Shown: positions 1 to 13,187 of the stretch, one piece after another
How positions within the stretch are numbered: position 1 is the first letter of the stretch
How the letters are laid out: each line of letters starts with the position of its first letter
Made by a program: the position numbers and the translations under genes
From: Hippophae tibetana
Taxonomy: Eukaryota; Streptophyta; Magnoliopsida; Rosales; Elaeagnaceae
Direction of reading: 5' to 3'
Length of the DNA stretch: 64,000 bases
NCBI GenBank assembly: GCA_037013495.1
Contig: CM072808.1
Coordinates: 10,517,319 to 10,581,318, forward strand
The notes under the pieces: model-generated
The model's database searches: none
Seen by the model: only the letters and a program-made list of their open reading frames with translations
What the model was told of the DNA's origin: nothing

Positions 1-33
1 AGTTTATTTTATGAGGTATATATCGTAGAAAGG

Positions 34-352
34 TACTACTCCAAAATTCATCAGTAAAGTTAGTTAATAACCGAATTTAAATTAAGAGACTTAAAATTTA
101 AAGTCAGTTCACGCATTGAACCAACTTTACTCATTTTTTATTGTACTCAAAACCTATATTCGATCACATAATAGCAGAAAAAACCAAAATATGTTTAACA
201 AAGTTTAAATAATACATATAATTAAAAAATTAAATATTAATTAATTACTTGAGAGTTAAATTTATTATAAGAAAATAATTTATATACAATATATATATAT
301 ATAAATATATTTATTTATTTATAACTTAAATTACAAATAAAATGATGTCAAG
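34..352 (-). mobile_element. Degenerate CACTA (En/Spm) terminus
   Basis: This stretch aligns by eye with the left end of the complete CACTA element at 20569. Both have a CTACTAC-type start, a subterminal block with AACCGA-TTTAAA and GACTTAAAA motifs, the phrase GAACCAACTTTAC, and then the same AT-rich tail ending in TTACAAATAAAATGATGTC. The terminal CACTA is mutated to a GTACTACT-like form. It is the gene-3' end of a minus-oriented element. No coding part follows, so this is an isolated relic. It cannot belong to the element starting at 3501, because both are left-hand ends. Confidence 0.6.
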
Positions 353-880
353 GTGAGGGTTCTTTTACATATGTTATGAATTTTATCAATTATAAAATAA
401 TTGACACTTTTAAATCTTATTCTAGTGTTTCCATAGTCTATCATATTTTAATGCAACAAAACTTATGAAAGCTTTTTTGTACACATTCACTTGCATTACA
501 TACATAAGTGCTCTCAAAATTGTGTAATAAGGTCACTCATAACACGACTACAAGTGTGGTCTTTCTCGGCCAATTGGAAATTGTAGAACTGTAGTAGCTC
601 TTCTAATCAGTCGGTAGGTACCCTATACACGATGTCTGCTACTTAGCATCCAGGGGAAGTATGATGTGTTTTGTTCAAAGGATAAGGAGTGGATGTAAAG
701 AACTAGTTGATGTAGGCTCAAATTGGTTCACAAAAAGGATTGTTCTTGTAAGAATAACAATATTATAGGTTGGAAAGCTTTGCTAAAAAGATAAATCCTA
801 ATGTCTACCTGGCTGGAAAATAAGATCTTGTGAGGCATAAGTTGTTATGTCTAATAGTAAAAAAGATGACCTATTGTCAT
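353..880. other. No recognisable gene
   Basis: AT-rich sequence between a CACTA relic and a copia relic. I see no sustained reading frame or terminal repeat. The right part may be decayed copia sequence upstream of the reverse transcriptase, but I could not recognise any motif. Confidence 0.5.
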
Positions 881-2428
881 ATAAAAAAGGAATTAATATT
901 ATTGACAAAGTTAAATGAATTGCATCTATGAACCTAGAGATGGAATCGATTTATTTCAACTCTTTCTATAAGCTTGTAGGAAAACTTGATGAGTTAGATC
1001 TATTGGGTTCAAATGGCTATACAAGAGGAAAAGAAGAGTTGATAGGAAAGTGGAGACTTTCAAAGGTAGACTAATTGCATAGGATTTTACCTAGAAGGAG
1101 GAATTGGCTATGACCACACCTTCTGGCCACTAGAAATGTCTAAATCCATTTCAATAATCTTATCCACAATGGTAGCTCTCGATTATGATATTTGGAAAAT
1201 GGATGTCAAGATAGTATTCTTGAATTTATTTGTTAAAAAGATCATTTGTACAGTTTTATAAGAAGGGTTCATAGTGGAAGACCAAGAGTAAAAGTTTATG
1301 AAGGTTAAGAGGTCCACTTAAGGATTCAAGCAAGCATCAACATCAAAGAAGATACAATTTAATGAAACCATTTAGTAGATTCATGATGACCATAATATTT
1401 AAAAACATTAGCAAGGGCATCAAATTTTTTTACCTGGTGTTTTACATGGATAACATTCTACTTATTAGGAATGGTGAATTGGTGTTACCATATCTAAAAT
1501 ATTTATTGGCCAAACAGGACCAAATGAAGAATTTGGGAGATGTAACCTATGTACTAGGCATACTCATCATTCATAAACCTAAAAGCAAGGTCTTAGCCAT
1601 ATCTCAAGCATCATATTTAGACAAGGTATTATCTAGATTCTTGATGCAAAATTTCAAGAAAGGTACATTGTCTATTAGTCATTGGACTACCCTATCTAAG
1701 GAGTAGTCTCTAACTATACCTCATAGGATAGAGGTATAAGATAAGTGACATGTGCATTCGTAGTTGAAAGTCTAATGTAAAATATAATATGTACTAGACT
1801 TGGCATCTGTTATGCCATTGGCATAGTTTATTGATATCAATCCAACCTAAGATTGGATCATTATGTTATAATCAAATGCATTCTCAAGTATCTTTGTAGG
1901 ATGAGGAATTATATACTAGTATATTCTAGTGGAGATTTGATCCTTATACGATACACATACTCTGATTTTTCAAGCACATAAAACTTCTCAGAGATCTACA
2001 TCTAGGTCAGTGTTTACCCTTGATGGAGAAGCCATAGTGTAGAGGAGTATGAAGCAAGATTGTATAGTTAACTCCACACTATAGGTCGAATATGTTTCCA
2101 CTTGTGAAATAGTAAAAGAAGGCACGTGGCTTTGCATGTTCTTGGCAAATATGGATGTTATTCCAAATGTAGACTGGCTACTAACACTATAATGTGGTAA
2201 TAATAGAGCAGTGGCTAACTAAAAATAACTAAGAAGCCCCATACGAGAAAAGCATATAGAATGAAAGTATTATTTTATCTGAGAGATTATACAACAAAGA
2301 AATATATCAATCAAGAATATAACATTCGAGAAATACCTTACCCTTCACCAAGACACTACATACCAAGAGTTTAGATGGTCAATTAGAAGATATGTCATTA
2401 ATAGAAATTTTCCCTTTGCTTAAAGACT
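881..2428 (+). pseudogene. Ty1/copia pol remnant (RT-RNase H)
   Basis: Remnant of the C-terminal half of a copia polyprotein. Fragments in shifting frames follow family order. MNLEMESIYFNSFYKLV near 928 is the start of the RT region. FYMDNILLIRNG near 1441 is the RT active-site box, in which the usual YVDD has become YMDN. KNLGDVTYVLGI and LAISQASYLDKVLSRF follow near 1530-1640, and a WRSMKQDCI-like RNase H segment lies near 2040. Stops and frameshifts are frequent, and the longest open piece is 114 codons (1362-1706). The gene is long dead: the second active-site aspartate is lost and gag, protease and integrase are absent. It ends just before a polypurine tract and the LTR that starts at 2439. 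Confidence 0.8.
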
Positions 2429-2438
2429 AGTGGGAGAT

Positions 2439-3500
2439 TGTTAGGATATAACCCAAAATGAAACAAAGTTTTTAATTAAATTTGTGCAAACATTAGAATA
2501 GAAAAAGTAATATGTCATTTATGTACATAAGATATTTTATTTTTCAAATAAAGCATAAAAATCCTGATTATTAACTTTTGCCTAAAACTCACTATATTTG
2601 CGTGTATGTAGGAGGATTGATTTTAAGTGAAATAATCAAGTTCTCTATGACGATTAATTAAAGTTTACATAATGGAATCCTTAATTACATCACTCGTATG
2701 ACCCATATCCATTTGGAATGGAGTGATCCTTATATATTGTGACTGATGTGGAGACATCTAATTCGGGGTACTTTATATAATGGATTATTACACTACACTA
2801 TACTAGACATATTAGACACACTGTCAATATCTATTTAATTACATTTGTTTCTCTGTGTCACTCGATGACCATGTGTAGGAAAATCATAATCTTAGCTAGT
2901 TACTTGTTGTAGCATCTAGGTATATAACTTACTCGATGATGCCCAAAGTGTTAAGCTAAGATACCTTGTGTATATGTATATTGGTATATTGGTATTTATG
3001 GTAGGTTGGAAGGTTGTCTCACAAGATATGGAATCTACTCCATATATTAACAGATGTTAGATAGTAGTTTCCTTGTTTTGCAATCTGGAGTTTGAATAAC
3101 TTTGTACAATGTATAATAAGATTATATATAGTTATTCATACATACCATATGTACTCAATCAGAACATGTAATATAGGAGGTAAAATGCACTTAATGACCT
3201 TAGTTTTATTACAAACTTTTTGAGGAGGATTGAGTTACACTTAATAGTTATATCAATGGATTACTCATGTACATCATGTTCAGTAAATAACAGCTAACCT
3301 ATTCAAGAGTTTTTAGTCCCAAATATATGATGGAGTAACTTTGAGATTAATAAATATTAATAATTAGTTAAGGGGTTAATACATCAATGTTTTAATTAAG
3401 CTTGAATTTGTAGTTTGATTTGTCCTCAAGTGTGCTACATAGCAACGATTGAAGGATATTGCTTCTAAGATAAATGGACAATTAATTTGAATTTAATTAT
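2439..3500 (+). mobile_element. Copia 3' LTR (right edge uncertain)
   Basis: A purine tract AGTGGGAGAT is followed directly by TGTTAGGATATAACCC, the usual copia arrangement of polypurine tract and LTR start. No second copy lies in the window, so the right edge cannot be fixed by comparison. I end it where a CACTA terminus begins at 3501, and the LTR may be interrupted there. Confidence 0.5.
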
Positions 3501-4117
3501 CACTACTACAATAAAGGGATATTAAGTTAGCATTTAAAGTCAATTTTTTCCCAAAACCTACTTATAACGAATTTTAAGTCAATCTTATCTCCCCATTGTA
3601 TTAACAGTATGCCCGTTTCTTTCCCTATTCCAAGCAGTTGAAAAACCGACAGTCCTCCCTTACTCTTTCCTATTTTTTAGCGACCTCCAACCACCATTTT
3701 CTACACCGTTTAGTGGGTTTTCTTCCTCTTCAATTTGTCTTCTTGATCCACTATTTTTTTTAGCATAATACTTAATTTTTTCATAACCATTTTCCTTAAC
3801 TTTCCATTTACCAAACACTATTTTTTTTTCTTCATTTTCTTCATTTTGTCACTTCATTTACTTTTATAAGTATTTTCATGAATTATTTTACACTTATTAT
3901 TCATATTTTTTTATTTTAATGTATATTATGTGTTATTGATTATTTATATATATTTTTATGTTATGTAGGTGATGTATTTTTATTCAAGCTTAGAAGAAAA
4001 GAAGGTATTTTATTCATTTATTTATTTTAATAATTTGATGTATTTATGTTTTTGATATATATTAATTTATTTTAAACTTCAAAGTTTTGAAAATAATTTA
4101 CATATATGTACATGAAA

Positions 4118-4174
4118 TATATATATATATATATAATGTATAATATGTTTACTAATATTTCTTATTATTACATG

Positions 4175-4213
<39 letters not shown>
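4118..4213. repeat. (AT)n microsatellites
   Basis: Two alternating AT runs, about 4118-4134 and 4179-4213, lie in the leader of the second CACTA element. An open frame across them is a low-complexity artefact. Confidence 0.9.
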
Positions 4214-4220
<7 letters not shown>

Positions 4221-4399
4221 TGTTAATATTATTTATTGTTAATGTTATAACAAGTTTATTAATGTTTGGATTTTATGTATTTATTTTTATATGAGATTTC
4301 AATAGATATTCTAATAATTTATAATTTCATATATAACAATATCTAAAATATATTGGCTAGATACATATTTAAAATGTTTAATGATGTCATTAATAGAAA

Positions 4400-6217
4400 A
4401 TGGACAAATCTTGAATGTCAAAGTACTGTAGAATTGAGCAAGACTATATTTCTAGAATTGAAGGTTTCTTGGAATTTTCCCATAGAAATTGTAATAATGA
4501 AATAAGTATGATTCGATGTGCATATGTTAAATGTAAAAATGAGAAATTTCATGATGTTGGCGTGGTTTAATATCACCTTTTCCGTAGTGGTATTCTTTTG
4601 AGTTTTAAATGTTGGTATTATCATGGGGAAAATATTGATAATACTCATGGGGAAGAGATAAATAAGAATGTGAGTAGATTATATACATTTTATCATAATG
4701 TATAGATAGAGAATACATTTCATGCTATTGAGGATGATCTTGAAACCTTTAAAAAAATTATAGAAGATGCCAAAAAGCGTTGTATCTAGAGTGTAAGAAA
4801 TACAGTAAAATGTTAAGATTGGTTTATTTGTACAATGTGAAGGCAAAAAATGGTTTTTTTCTATCAAGGGATTCACAGAATTACTAAATGTACTAATAGA
4901 TATGTTTCCTGAAGGTAATGAATTTTCAACTTCAGTGTATGAAGTGAAGAAATCTGTTAGTCAATTTGCATGGAATATCATAATATTTTTGCTTGTCCAA
5001 ATGATTTCATTCTATGTAAAATAATATAATACATTAGATGATTGTAAGGTGCGTAAAGAATCAAGATGAAAGCATGCTACAAATGAAACAACACCTTAGA
5101 AAGGCCTGCTCGTAAAGGTGCTTTGTTACTTTCCTATGATTTCTTGCTTTCAAAGGTTGTCCAAAAATAAAGAGACATCAAAGATGTTAACTTTGCATTT
5201 AGATAATCGATCTGATGATGGGATGCTACATCATCCTTGTGATTCTCCATATTGGAAAGTAGTAGATAATTTATTCCCTCAATTTACTTCTAATTCATGC
5301 AATCTTTGTCTTTTCATTGTTATTGATGGAATTAATACACACAGTTCCCTTAGTAGTAGATATAGTTGTTGGCCAATAATTATGATAACATACACCTTCC
5401 TCCTTGGTTGTGTATGAAAAGAAAATTCATGATGTTAACATTATTGATCTCAAGACCGAAACAATCTGGAATTGATATTGATGTATATTTAAAGTCTTTG
5501 ATAGATGATTTAAAGACGTTGTGGAATGAAAGTGTAAATGTTTACGATGCACATAAATAAGAACACTTTAACTTGAGGGGGGTCCTTTTATGGACAATTA
5601 ACAATTTTCCTACCTATAGGAACTTGTCAAGACATGCAGCATAAGGTTATATGCGATGTCCTACTTGTAATAATGGCACTTCTACAACTTATCTTGTTCA
5701 CAGACGAAATATATCTTATAGAAGACATAGAAGGCTTTTGTCATCTAAACACAAGTTTAGTTACCAAAAGAACCCTTTCAATGGTGGAGAAGATCATGAT
5801 CCTGCACCAAGACCTTTGCGAGGTGTTGAGATATTAAGACAATTAAATGGTATTACATTCAAATAACATAGAAAGATGAAAAAAGAATACTCACTAATGG
5901 AGGGAAATGAAAGAGTTCAACTAATAAAAGGGGTGAAAAGGAAAATGTTACTGAAGCAGTAGATCAAGGTTATTGGAATAAAAAATCAATATTTTGGGAA
6001 TTACCTTATTAGAAAGACCTACACATTCATCACATCTTAGATGTCATACATATTGAGAAAAAATTATATGAGAGCTTGATTGGTACTTTACTTAATATAC
6101 TTGGAAAAATGAAAGATGGAATTAAATCAAGACTAGATTTAAAGAAACTACGCACACGACATAAATTGGTACCAAGGGTGAAAAATGATAAGACTCAAAT
6201 ATACTTGCCACCAGCAT
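4400..6217 (+). pseudogene. CACTA transposase TNPD (tnp2) pseudogene, truncated
   Basis: Homologue of the minus-strand TNPD at 25353-28869. Matching pieces include the start MDKS, the string TLHLDNRSDDGMLHHPCDSP near 5190, IDGINTHSSLSSRYSCW near 5325, YLKSLIDDLKTLWNESVNVY near 5490, the zinc-type PTCNNGTS near 5660, FWELPY near 5995, and LPPAS at the break. The putative catalytic aspartate segment (ADGINPH in the relative) reads IDGINTH. Frameshifts and stops are scattered throughout. The copy is useful because it keeps a glutamine codon (CAA near 4438) where the other copy has the stop TAA. It ends abruptly at 6217, so DUF4218 and DUF4216 are missing. Confidence 0.85.
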
Positions 6218-6525
6218 CAGGTATAGAAAGAGCCTAAATGTTTTCATTTATCGACCCCCACCTAAGCTCATATAGGTTGATTTATGAGTGCATTGAATGA
6301 TATCATGTGTAACACATAAATCAATTCATCAAAAACCTTGCATTATTTTGTATTGATGGATACATAAACCTTATTGTATTTGAATTGCATAACTGTTGAT
6401 GGCGATAGTTTTTTCTAATTAAGCATGTATTAATGGATATATATGTATGAATATACTACCCATGTTAGTTTATCTAGTTAGACTTGCATTTACTTTAGGA
6501 CAAGAAAAGAGTTAGGTTTGGGGTA
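6218..6525 (+). other. Gypsy 3' untranslated region with polypurine tract
   Basis: Non-coding sequence running up to TTAGGTTTGGGGTA. This purine-rich tract sits immediately before an LTR-like TGATAACTC start, as in plant Athila/Tat gypsy elements. The left boundary at 6217 is a recombination or truncation breakpoint with the CACTA TNPD pseudogene. Confidence 0.5.
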
Positions 6526-7984
6526 TGATAACTCTATGAAATTAGAGTCATCAATGCACTTTTCTACTTAATATTTGTTTATTTCATTTAATAAGTAGTA
6601 CTTTTTGGATTAAAATATTAAAATATGAACTTTCTAGTGACAAGGGATCAAAATATATTTTTGGGATTTTTTGGAATTATTATGAATTTTTTAATGTAGG
6701 ACCAATTAGAACATGCCATATGGATGCCATACATGGGAAGAGGACCAATCAGAGGGTTCCTTGTGTACCAATTGATGTAGGACTTGCCATATGTTAACAC
6801 GACATTCAATCCATGTTTCACCATGTAGTTAGGGAGCCTGTCATGTGTCATTATAAGATTCATCCACTCGTTCCACTAGGGTACCACGAAATCCAAATTT
6901 ATGAATTATAATGCACATTATGGCACTGATATAGCACACGTTGACCATGACTAGTCTACCCTGCTATGCACCATGCATTGGCTAACTCTATTTAATTTTC
7001 CTTTTTTCATCTTAGTTCTTGATCTGAAGCTGATTTGGCAGTCCATATAGCATCTAAGCCTAATTTAATATCCTAATTTCCCCAAAGACTCTAATAAGCC
7101 AAATTTGACATATTTCACATCAATTTTTGTAGCCAAGAGAAAAAAGAATACTGAAATATTTCAAAAGGATATACAATTTTGTTGGAGATTCAAGAGGAGA
7201 TTGATGTTACTTTTTAAGAGATTGATTGTATTTACTCTTCTTTTCTTTTCTTTATCAATCTTTATGTCTTTCTTTATGAAAAATATGAGCTTTATGAAAA
7301 CATCATGTCTAGGTAATTTATTAATCTAAGGGTCTTGTAAATCCAATTTTCACATGTGATGATTTGATATTTTTTCCCAATTATGATTTTAATTTAATTA
7401 TATTATTTAATCTAATTTTTATGCTCTTAATTGGTTGGCCAACAATTGATATATAGAGGAAATTAAATATATTTGAGATAATTATTTAATTGTTTGTCTT
7501 GATTAAATAATATGTATAGTTTTTAGGTAGAGATGTATGATTCTTATGTATGTGATCCATAATTGATGAACTTAATGAGTAGTATGCAATTTAATTGATA
7601 TGAAAGTGTGATTAGGTTAATTACTATATGGTGTGTAGTTTACTTGAGAGAGAAATACATGCTAGGTTAGAGTCAATTGATCATGCAATTGGTTGATAAT
7701 TATATTAGGGGAATTTTAGTGATTCACATGTTCAAAAAATTGGGAGATTAAGTATTACTGGAAACTCTCTCAAATATCTTCCTAGTTTCCAATTTTGAGT
7801 TAATTAATTATTGCTATTTATTTTAAATTCTTTTATTTTGCTTTCTCAAAACATAAAAAATATTGATCTTTATATTTTAGTTTTAAAAATTAATTTCTAA
7901 TATCAAAATTTCTAGGGGAATCATCTTTTCATATCATTATGTTACTTGTTTGCAATATATATACTTGCATGCCAATTACCCATA
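6526..7984 (+). mobile_element. Gypsy LTR (approximate end)
   Basis: It starts TGATAACTC directly after a polypurine tract. The last part (TGTTACTTG, then TATACTTGCATGCC, then AATTACCCAT) resembles the terminal section of the solo LTR at 23796-25352 (TATTACTTG, then GTACACTTGCGA, then AAGCATCA). The length, about 1.46 kb, also resembles that LTR. No partner LTR or target duplication could be identified, so the right edge is an estimate. Confidence 0.5.
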
Positions 7985-8575
7985 ATTTGTGTTGATCAAG
8001 GATTACATTGTATTTTTTTTTGCCTTAATTGCACTCATTTAGGAAGAGTGTTGCATGAAGTTAGGAGGAGTTGTGTATTTTTCATGTGTTTGTATATGTG
8101 CTTAGCCTATCGGTGTGTAATTTTGTAGGGGTAAAACAATAGAATCTGGATAGACTACATATTATTTTTATATGATACACTTTTTAGGCATGTGTTTGAT
8201 TTGTGTCCAGGTTATTGATGTAGATTGAGACTATCAAGTTTTAGACTTGTAGAGAGTAGATGAGTTGATACCTTTGCATTTTAGATTGACAATGTATAGA
8301 TGATTTCATCCCAAAGATGGATGAAGCACACAAGATTAATGCACTTGGACTAGGTATCTTTTTGGTTATTGGTTATGCATGGCTGTTCTGCTTATGAAAG
8401 CAAACATCTTTAGGTCAACTTCATGATCATCTCATGATTGATATGTGTCTATACTTAGTTTTGTAGTGTTTTTACATGGAAAGCCAAAGTGGTAGAAAGT
8501 AAGTACTGTAGTCCTTTGATTTTTTGTTAACATTCCCATATGCAAACACATTGTGTCTTTTTTATTTATTTATTG
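7985..8575. other. No recognisable gene
   Basis: AT-rich spacer between two LTR-like segments. No open frame above 60 codons and no family motif seen. Confidence 0.5.
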
Positions 8576-9545
8576 TATTTCTCTTCATTTGTGTAAGGTT
8601 ACTTACAAATGATTAGTAATGTACACGGAGACATAGTTAGGCACACTTTATATGCGACCATATTTACACACACCACGAGTTGGCATTTTTCGTATGCATG
8701 CTAGGTTTAGTGTAGCTACTTTTGTTTTGCTACATTTATGGGAATTTTTGGAAAATTACTAGAAAAGTTTTAAAACAAAAGAAATCAAAATTTTGTATGC
8801 CTTGATAGGCTCCTTACCAGACCTCACATCGGACCCCTCAGTAAAGTCTTGTTAAGTGGTCGATGAGGTAGCTTTGTGGTTGAAAGTTTGTTGTAAATAC
8901 CCTCTTAAATGATGTTTAATTAGAAATTTTATGTGAAACTTTGCCAAATTTTTATTAGAATTCTAATTTAATTTTCACAAATCATCTTGAGTGTTTTTTG
9001 ATGTTTGTGATATGTTTTTCTTTTTATAAAATACCTTTCTTATGCTATACTTGTAAGCTCTCGAGGAAATGACTGTTCGTGGTTATGGTTGAGGTGGTTC
9101 CATTTTGATTGTATACATTATTGATCATTGGTTTCTAATCACACTAATGTGTGTGGTATTGGCTCTAGAGGAGTTGGATTCATCTATCAGATGAAGTAAT
9201 TGCAGAGGTTGTGAGCAAGGGTGCTAGTAGATAGTTAAAGCAATGTGGTCCTAACTGATAAAAGTATTTGCAGTTATACTTTTTCAAGTTGTATCTATTC
9301 ACTATTTAGTGGATTGTTTGTTATTGGTTGATAGTCATAAGAAACCATAAGAGTTTACCATATATATAGTGATTTATATGGGTTTACCTTGTTACATGAC
9401 TATGTTTTGTTTCATATACTTTGGTGTGAGTACAATCTAGGCCTTTATAATATATGTTACATCATATAGGTTTTGAACTCTAAATTATAAGCTTTTTTAC
9501 TTTTTACTCTTACATGCTTTTTTTCCTGGCTAGCATATTTATTGT
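8576..9545 (+). mobile_element. LTR fragment of SIRE/Maximus-like copia family
   Basis: Aligns by eye over about 1 kb with 35520-36545. Shared landmarks are GATTAGTAATG-ACAC, TAGTTAGG-ACACTTT, TACACACACCA, TTTTTGATG or TTTTTGGTG, ATCACACTA, TTGGCTCTAGA, and the GGTTTA-CT-TTA run near the end. The second copy is followed by a primer-site-like sequence and a copia gag relic, so both are read as + strand LTRs. This one is isolated, with no gag after it. Confidence 0.65.
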
Positions 9546-10079
9546 TTCCAGATTGTAGTGTTTATTTCTTTCCCTATTTTGTTCCATTGCTTATGGAGGT
9601 AAGTCTTTAAGGAATCTATATTTCCTTACCCTGGAAGTGTATTAGGTGCGAGACTCTTTCAGTCTTTTACTATCCAAAATCATGCAAGATTGTTGGATAT
9701 ATAGAGGTTAAGTTCTTGTTTATTAGATTGAAATGTTAATTCTTCCTTATATAAGGAAAACATGAATCATATCCTAATATTCTAACTCCCAGCATATATC
9801 TTATATAGACCCTAGTTTTCTACATTAGAAGGAACAATTCATCCCTATCAATATTCCATACAAATGAGTTGTAAGTTGTGCCCTTGATTCTCTACATCTT
9901 TCTTTTCCATCTTTCTTAGATTTGAGCATCAAAGTCTAATTGAAAGCACCATCTCTATTTTGTGATATTTCTTTCCCTATCAAATGTATCAATCTTGCAT
10001 GTCTTTGAAATTAACATCAACATATATCCTTAGCAAAAACCAAAATAAGCTCCAATTTTATCAATCTATTATGATTGTT
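9546..10079. other. No recognisable gene
   Basis: Spacer. It contains a short palindromic TTCCTTATATAAGGAA near 9754. No coding signal seen. Confidence 0.5.
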
Positions 10080-11423
10080 CTAAAGCATACCAAATAGACC
10101 TAGAGGGATGTTAATAGGTTATTTTTAATTTTATCAAATTTTGAATATGTGACCTAAACAAAATGGTCTGACATACAATCGTAGGTAAATAATAAAGTAT
10201 AGAAATTTAAAATAACACACTGATTTTTAGGTGGAAATCACCAAGGCAATAATAATGATCTAATAAGAAAACCACCTGTCCACCAGACTACCTAATATAT
10301 CCACTATGAAAATTTAATGTTCAAGTATAAAATATAGGATAATTCCCCAATGTACTTTAATTATGAGCCCCTGCTCTATTTTCACAGCCTCTAAGAGTAA
10401 CATGAGTAAATTCTGACAAATGTTCTAATTAACTCATCACCAATTAGATAAGATTATAGATCAACCTATAAATAGGGTTAACACAAAAAATAAGTACCCA
10501 TGTGGATTTACCAATGAATAAACATATCTAGAAGATTCAAAATATATATCGAATAATTTAAATCAAGTATAAAATCAAAGAACAAGTAGAATAAGTGCAA
10601 GCTCAACAAAAATAGCTTCATTAAAATTTAATAGTTAAATCAAATAATCTTGATTGCACAAAATTATTTGGTCCAAGCATAAAAGAGCCTTACCAAGAAG
10701 AAACTATATGAACTTAAAAGTATTATATGTCGAATTACTCAATTGAATCATGTACATCTTCATTCAATTTTTGACTTACTATTTAAAACTAGGCCTTAAT
10801 TAAGTTTATACAACCTAGCAAATGGCCACGAGTAATGAAGAGGTGATATTGAGGTCAAATACTTTTTTGGCTTGCTTACAAAACCCAACAACTAATGTGT
10901 ATATATATGTGATAATGATAACCTTGTAACATCCATTAAAAGTCTTAATAAGATAAAAACATATTTTTGGGACACATCTTAAAGACATTGGAGCACATTA
11001 AAGAAAAGATAAATAGTAATTTCACAAGTTGGCTCGAGCTTAATAAATATTTTAAAAGAAAAAAAATCATTATCTCAATTGATGGACTTGGGACTCGATC
11101 GATCAATCATTTTTACCTGAGTGAATCAATTGAAGTTGAACGAAACTCGATTGATCGAACATCTCGATTAATTGATACCCTTAGTCGATTGATTGACTTA
11201 CACAAACGTTAGTACCAAAATAATTCCAAGTATTGTAAACATTGCTAGTGAATGCATTAGTGTAATAGTCTACGTCATAGTTATAAAAGATATACTAAAG
11301 TATTATGATTTCGGACTTGGGCATTTCTTTGGCTTTGCTTGATAGACTTCATAACGAGTTTGTAAAAATACTTACATACAAATATTTTGTTCATGAAAAT
11401 AGCCAATACTCATAAATCTAACA
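10080..11423 (-). mobile_element. LTR-like copy A (pairs with 14215-15484)
   Basis: Homologous to 14215-15484 with diverged landmarks: GGTTATTTTTAATTTTAT at the left edge, AAAAGAGCCT-A-CAAGAA, GTGATAATGATAA, GGGACACATCTTAAAGACATTG and AATAAATATTTTAAAAGAAAA. The right edge is TAACA here and TTACA in copy B, which on the minus strand gives TGT starts as for an LTR. Left edges are blurred. Copy A contains about 170 bases missing from copy B. A GATCGATC-rich patch lies near 11095-11200. Confidence 0.65.
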
Positions 11424-13187
11424 AACTTCCAACTAGGAATTTTCGTATGGCAAAACCTCTCTATCCACACATGATACTCATAAGAGTAAAGTAAAATTAC
11501 ATCAATGTCCACAATTTCATAATGGAACTATCCTATGATCTAATAAATCAAATTTCACTGAAACATGACAAGCTTGTATGTAATTGAAACCATATAGACA
11601 AAGCATATAGTAACTTGACTTGGAAGCCTCACTGTACATTGTTTGAGTTTACATAAAAATAAGAAAAGTATAGATAGAAATCATGTAGTGAATGCATTCA
11701 CATCAATCCAGTTCACCATAAAATATAATGATATAAAGCATTCTCCACCTATATGCATTCTCTCCTCTTACATCCATAATAACATGAAACATGAGAATTG
11801 AGATATATGAATCACGATCCCTATTTTTGACATACGAAAAGGAAAAAGCATTGGGCGAAATTTCAAACTTAAGAAGAATTAGGAAAAATGTATGCAAAGA
11901 TGACATGGAGCTAAACTCTCCATAAGTCCTATGACACGTAAATTGTAATACCAAATTAATAAGTAATAAATATGAAGAAGATATAATTAAAAAAAATCAA
12001 AAATGATTTTTTTAATATTTTATAAATAGTCACACAAAGCATTAAACGCATTTAACAACTAACAAGCGCACAACTAATTGAGAATTCATTTTTACTTAAA
12101 TTTTGATTATACATTGTATAAATAAGCAATAAAAATAAATAGTGCACACAAGCACACTAGTAATATAATAACACATTGACTTCACTCAAAATAATATACA
12201 TGTTTAAACTCTACTAGTATGTCAGTTAATTCTGTCATGATCAATCATGAAGGACCAAAACAAAGTATCACCAATCATGTAAAACAACAATTGAGTTTTT
12301 AATCTCACAAAATAATATGTATCTACCAAGAGAGAACTTTAAACTTTTGTTTCTCTATATTTTATAAATGAGGCACATTATTATTAATTTCTTCAACCTA
12401 TTTGACTTTGTTTCTTTTTAGGCATACCAATTACATTTTTTTATAAGGATATTTACCTTTTATACGATCTTTATGATTTAGATTTCGACATGCTCTAGCC
12501 GTATACCTAACATGATGACATCTGAATGCTAGATTCCCCCTACATTAAAATTTTAAAAATGCAATAAATAAAACTCAACACTATTTTGAAAGCAAGGCTA
12601 GCTCAAGTCAAAATATTCCAAATATAAATCATAAACTTCAAGCAAAACATTCATGTGTGTTCGTGAGTATGTGAGAAAGTTGATGTTAAATTTTATCACC
12701 AACTATAAAACTGTATGTGCGTGTATAAGTCAAAAGTGTAGAATGATTTATACAATCAAAATGAAAATAAGTTAAGTTACTAAGAACAAGGTTATATGTG
12801 TGTATGTATTCTTTAAATCCATTACTTTGTTGGCTAAAAAGGATTCTACTTTAATTTTTAATTTTAGTTTCCCTTTTTTATATTTTTATTTTAACAACTA
12901 AAACAATAAAAGAAATGTAATCCTACAAAGAATTTCACCTAAGGTCATTTGAGCACTCAATCAAAAGTACCTAGATGAACATTAAAAGATGGCAAAGTGA
13001 CTAGAAAAGGATAATCTTTCCTAATCAAAATTTTCTTGAATTTTAATTTTTTTTTTGGGTTAGGATTCAACTATCATAGACATCATAGGCATGTTCTTGT
13101 ACTTAGCTTTACTTTTCACATTCATCCTAAATGAATATGCTACATGCATGGTAGAATGATGATAAGGATTCCAAGAATTAAATGTGT
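11424..13187. other. No recognisable gene
   Basis: AT-rich interior between the two LTR-like copies. If it is element interior, it lies 3' of gag on the minus strand, where pol would be expected, but I recognise no pol motif. Either pol was deleted or this is unrelated insertion sequence. Confidence 0.5.

Larger units (their letters stand above)
3501..6217 (+). mobile_element. 5' part of a second CACTA (En/Spm) element
   Basis: It starts with CACTACTACAATAAAGGG. Its first 100 bases match the reverse complement of the right end of the 20569-30455 element, including TTTAAAGTCAATTTTT and ACTTATAACGAATTT. A decayed leader follows, then a TNPD gene in the + direction. The element breaks off at 6217, where gypsy-type 3' sequence begins. 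The remaining TNPD, the TNPA-like gene and the right terminus are not in the window. Confidence 0.8.

Noticed and set aside
4106..4294. 62-codon ORF rich in Tyr and Ile
   Set aside because: Produced by AT microsatellites.
1..6217. A single CACTA element from 34 to 6217
   Set aside because: Both termini (34 and 3501) are left-hand ends, and a copia relic lies between them, so they cannot bound one element.
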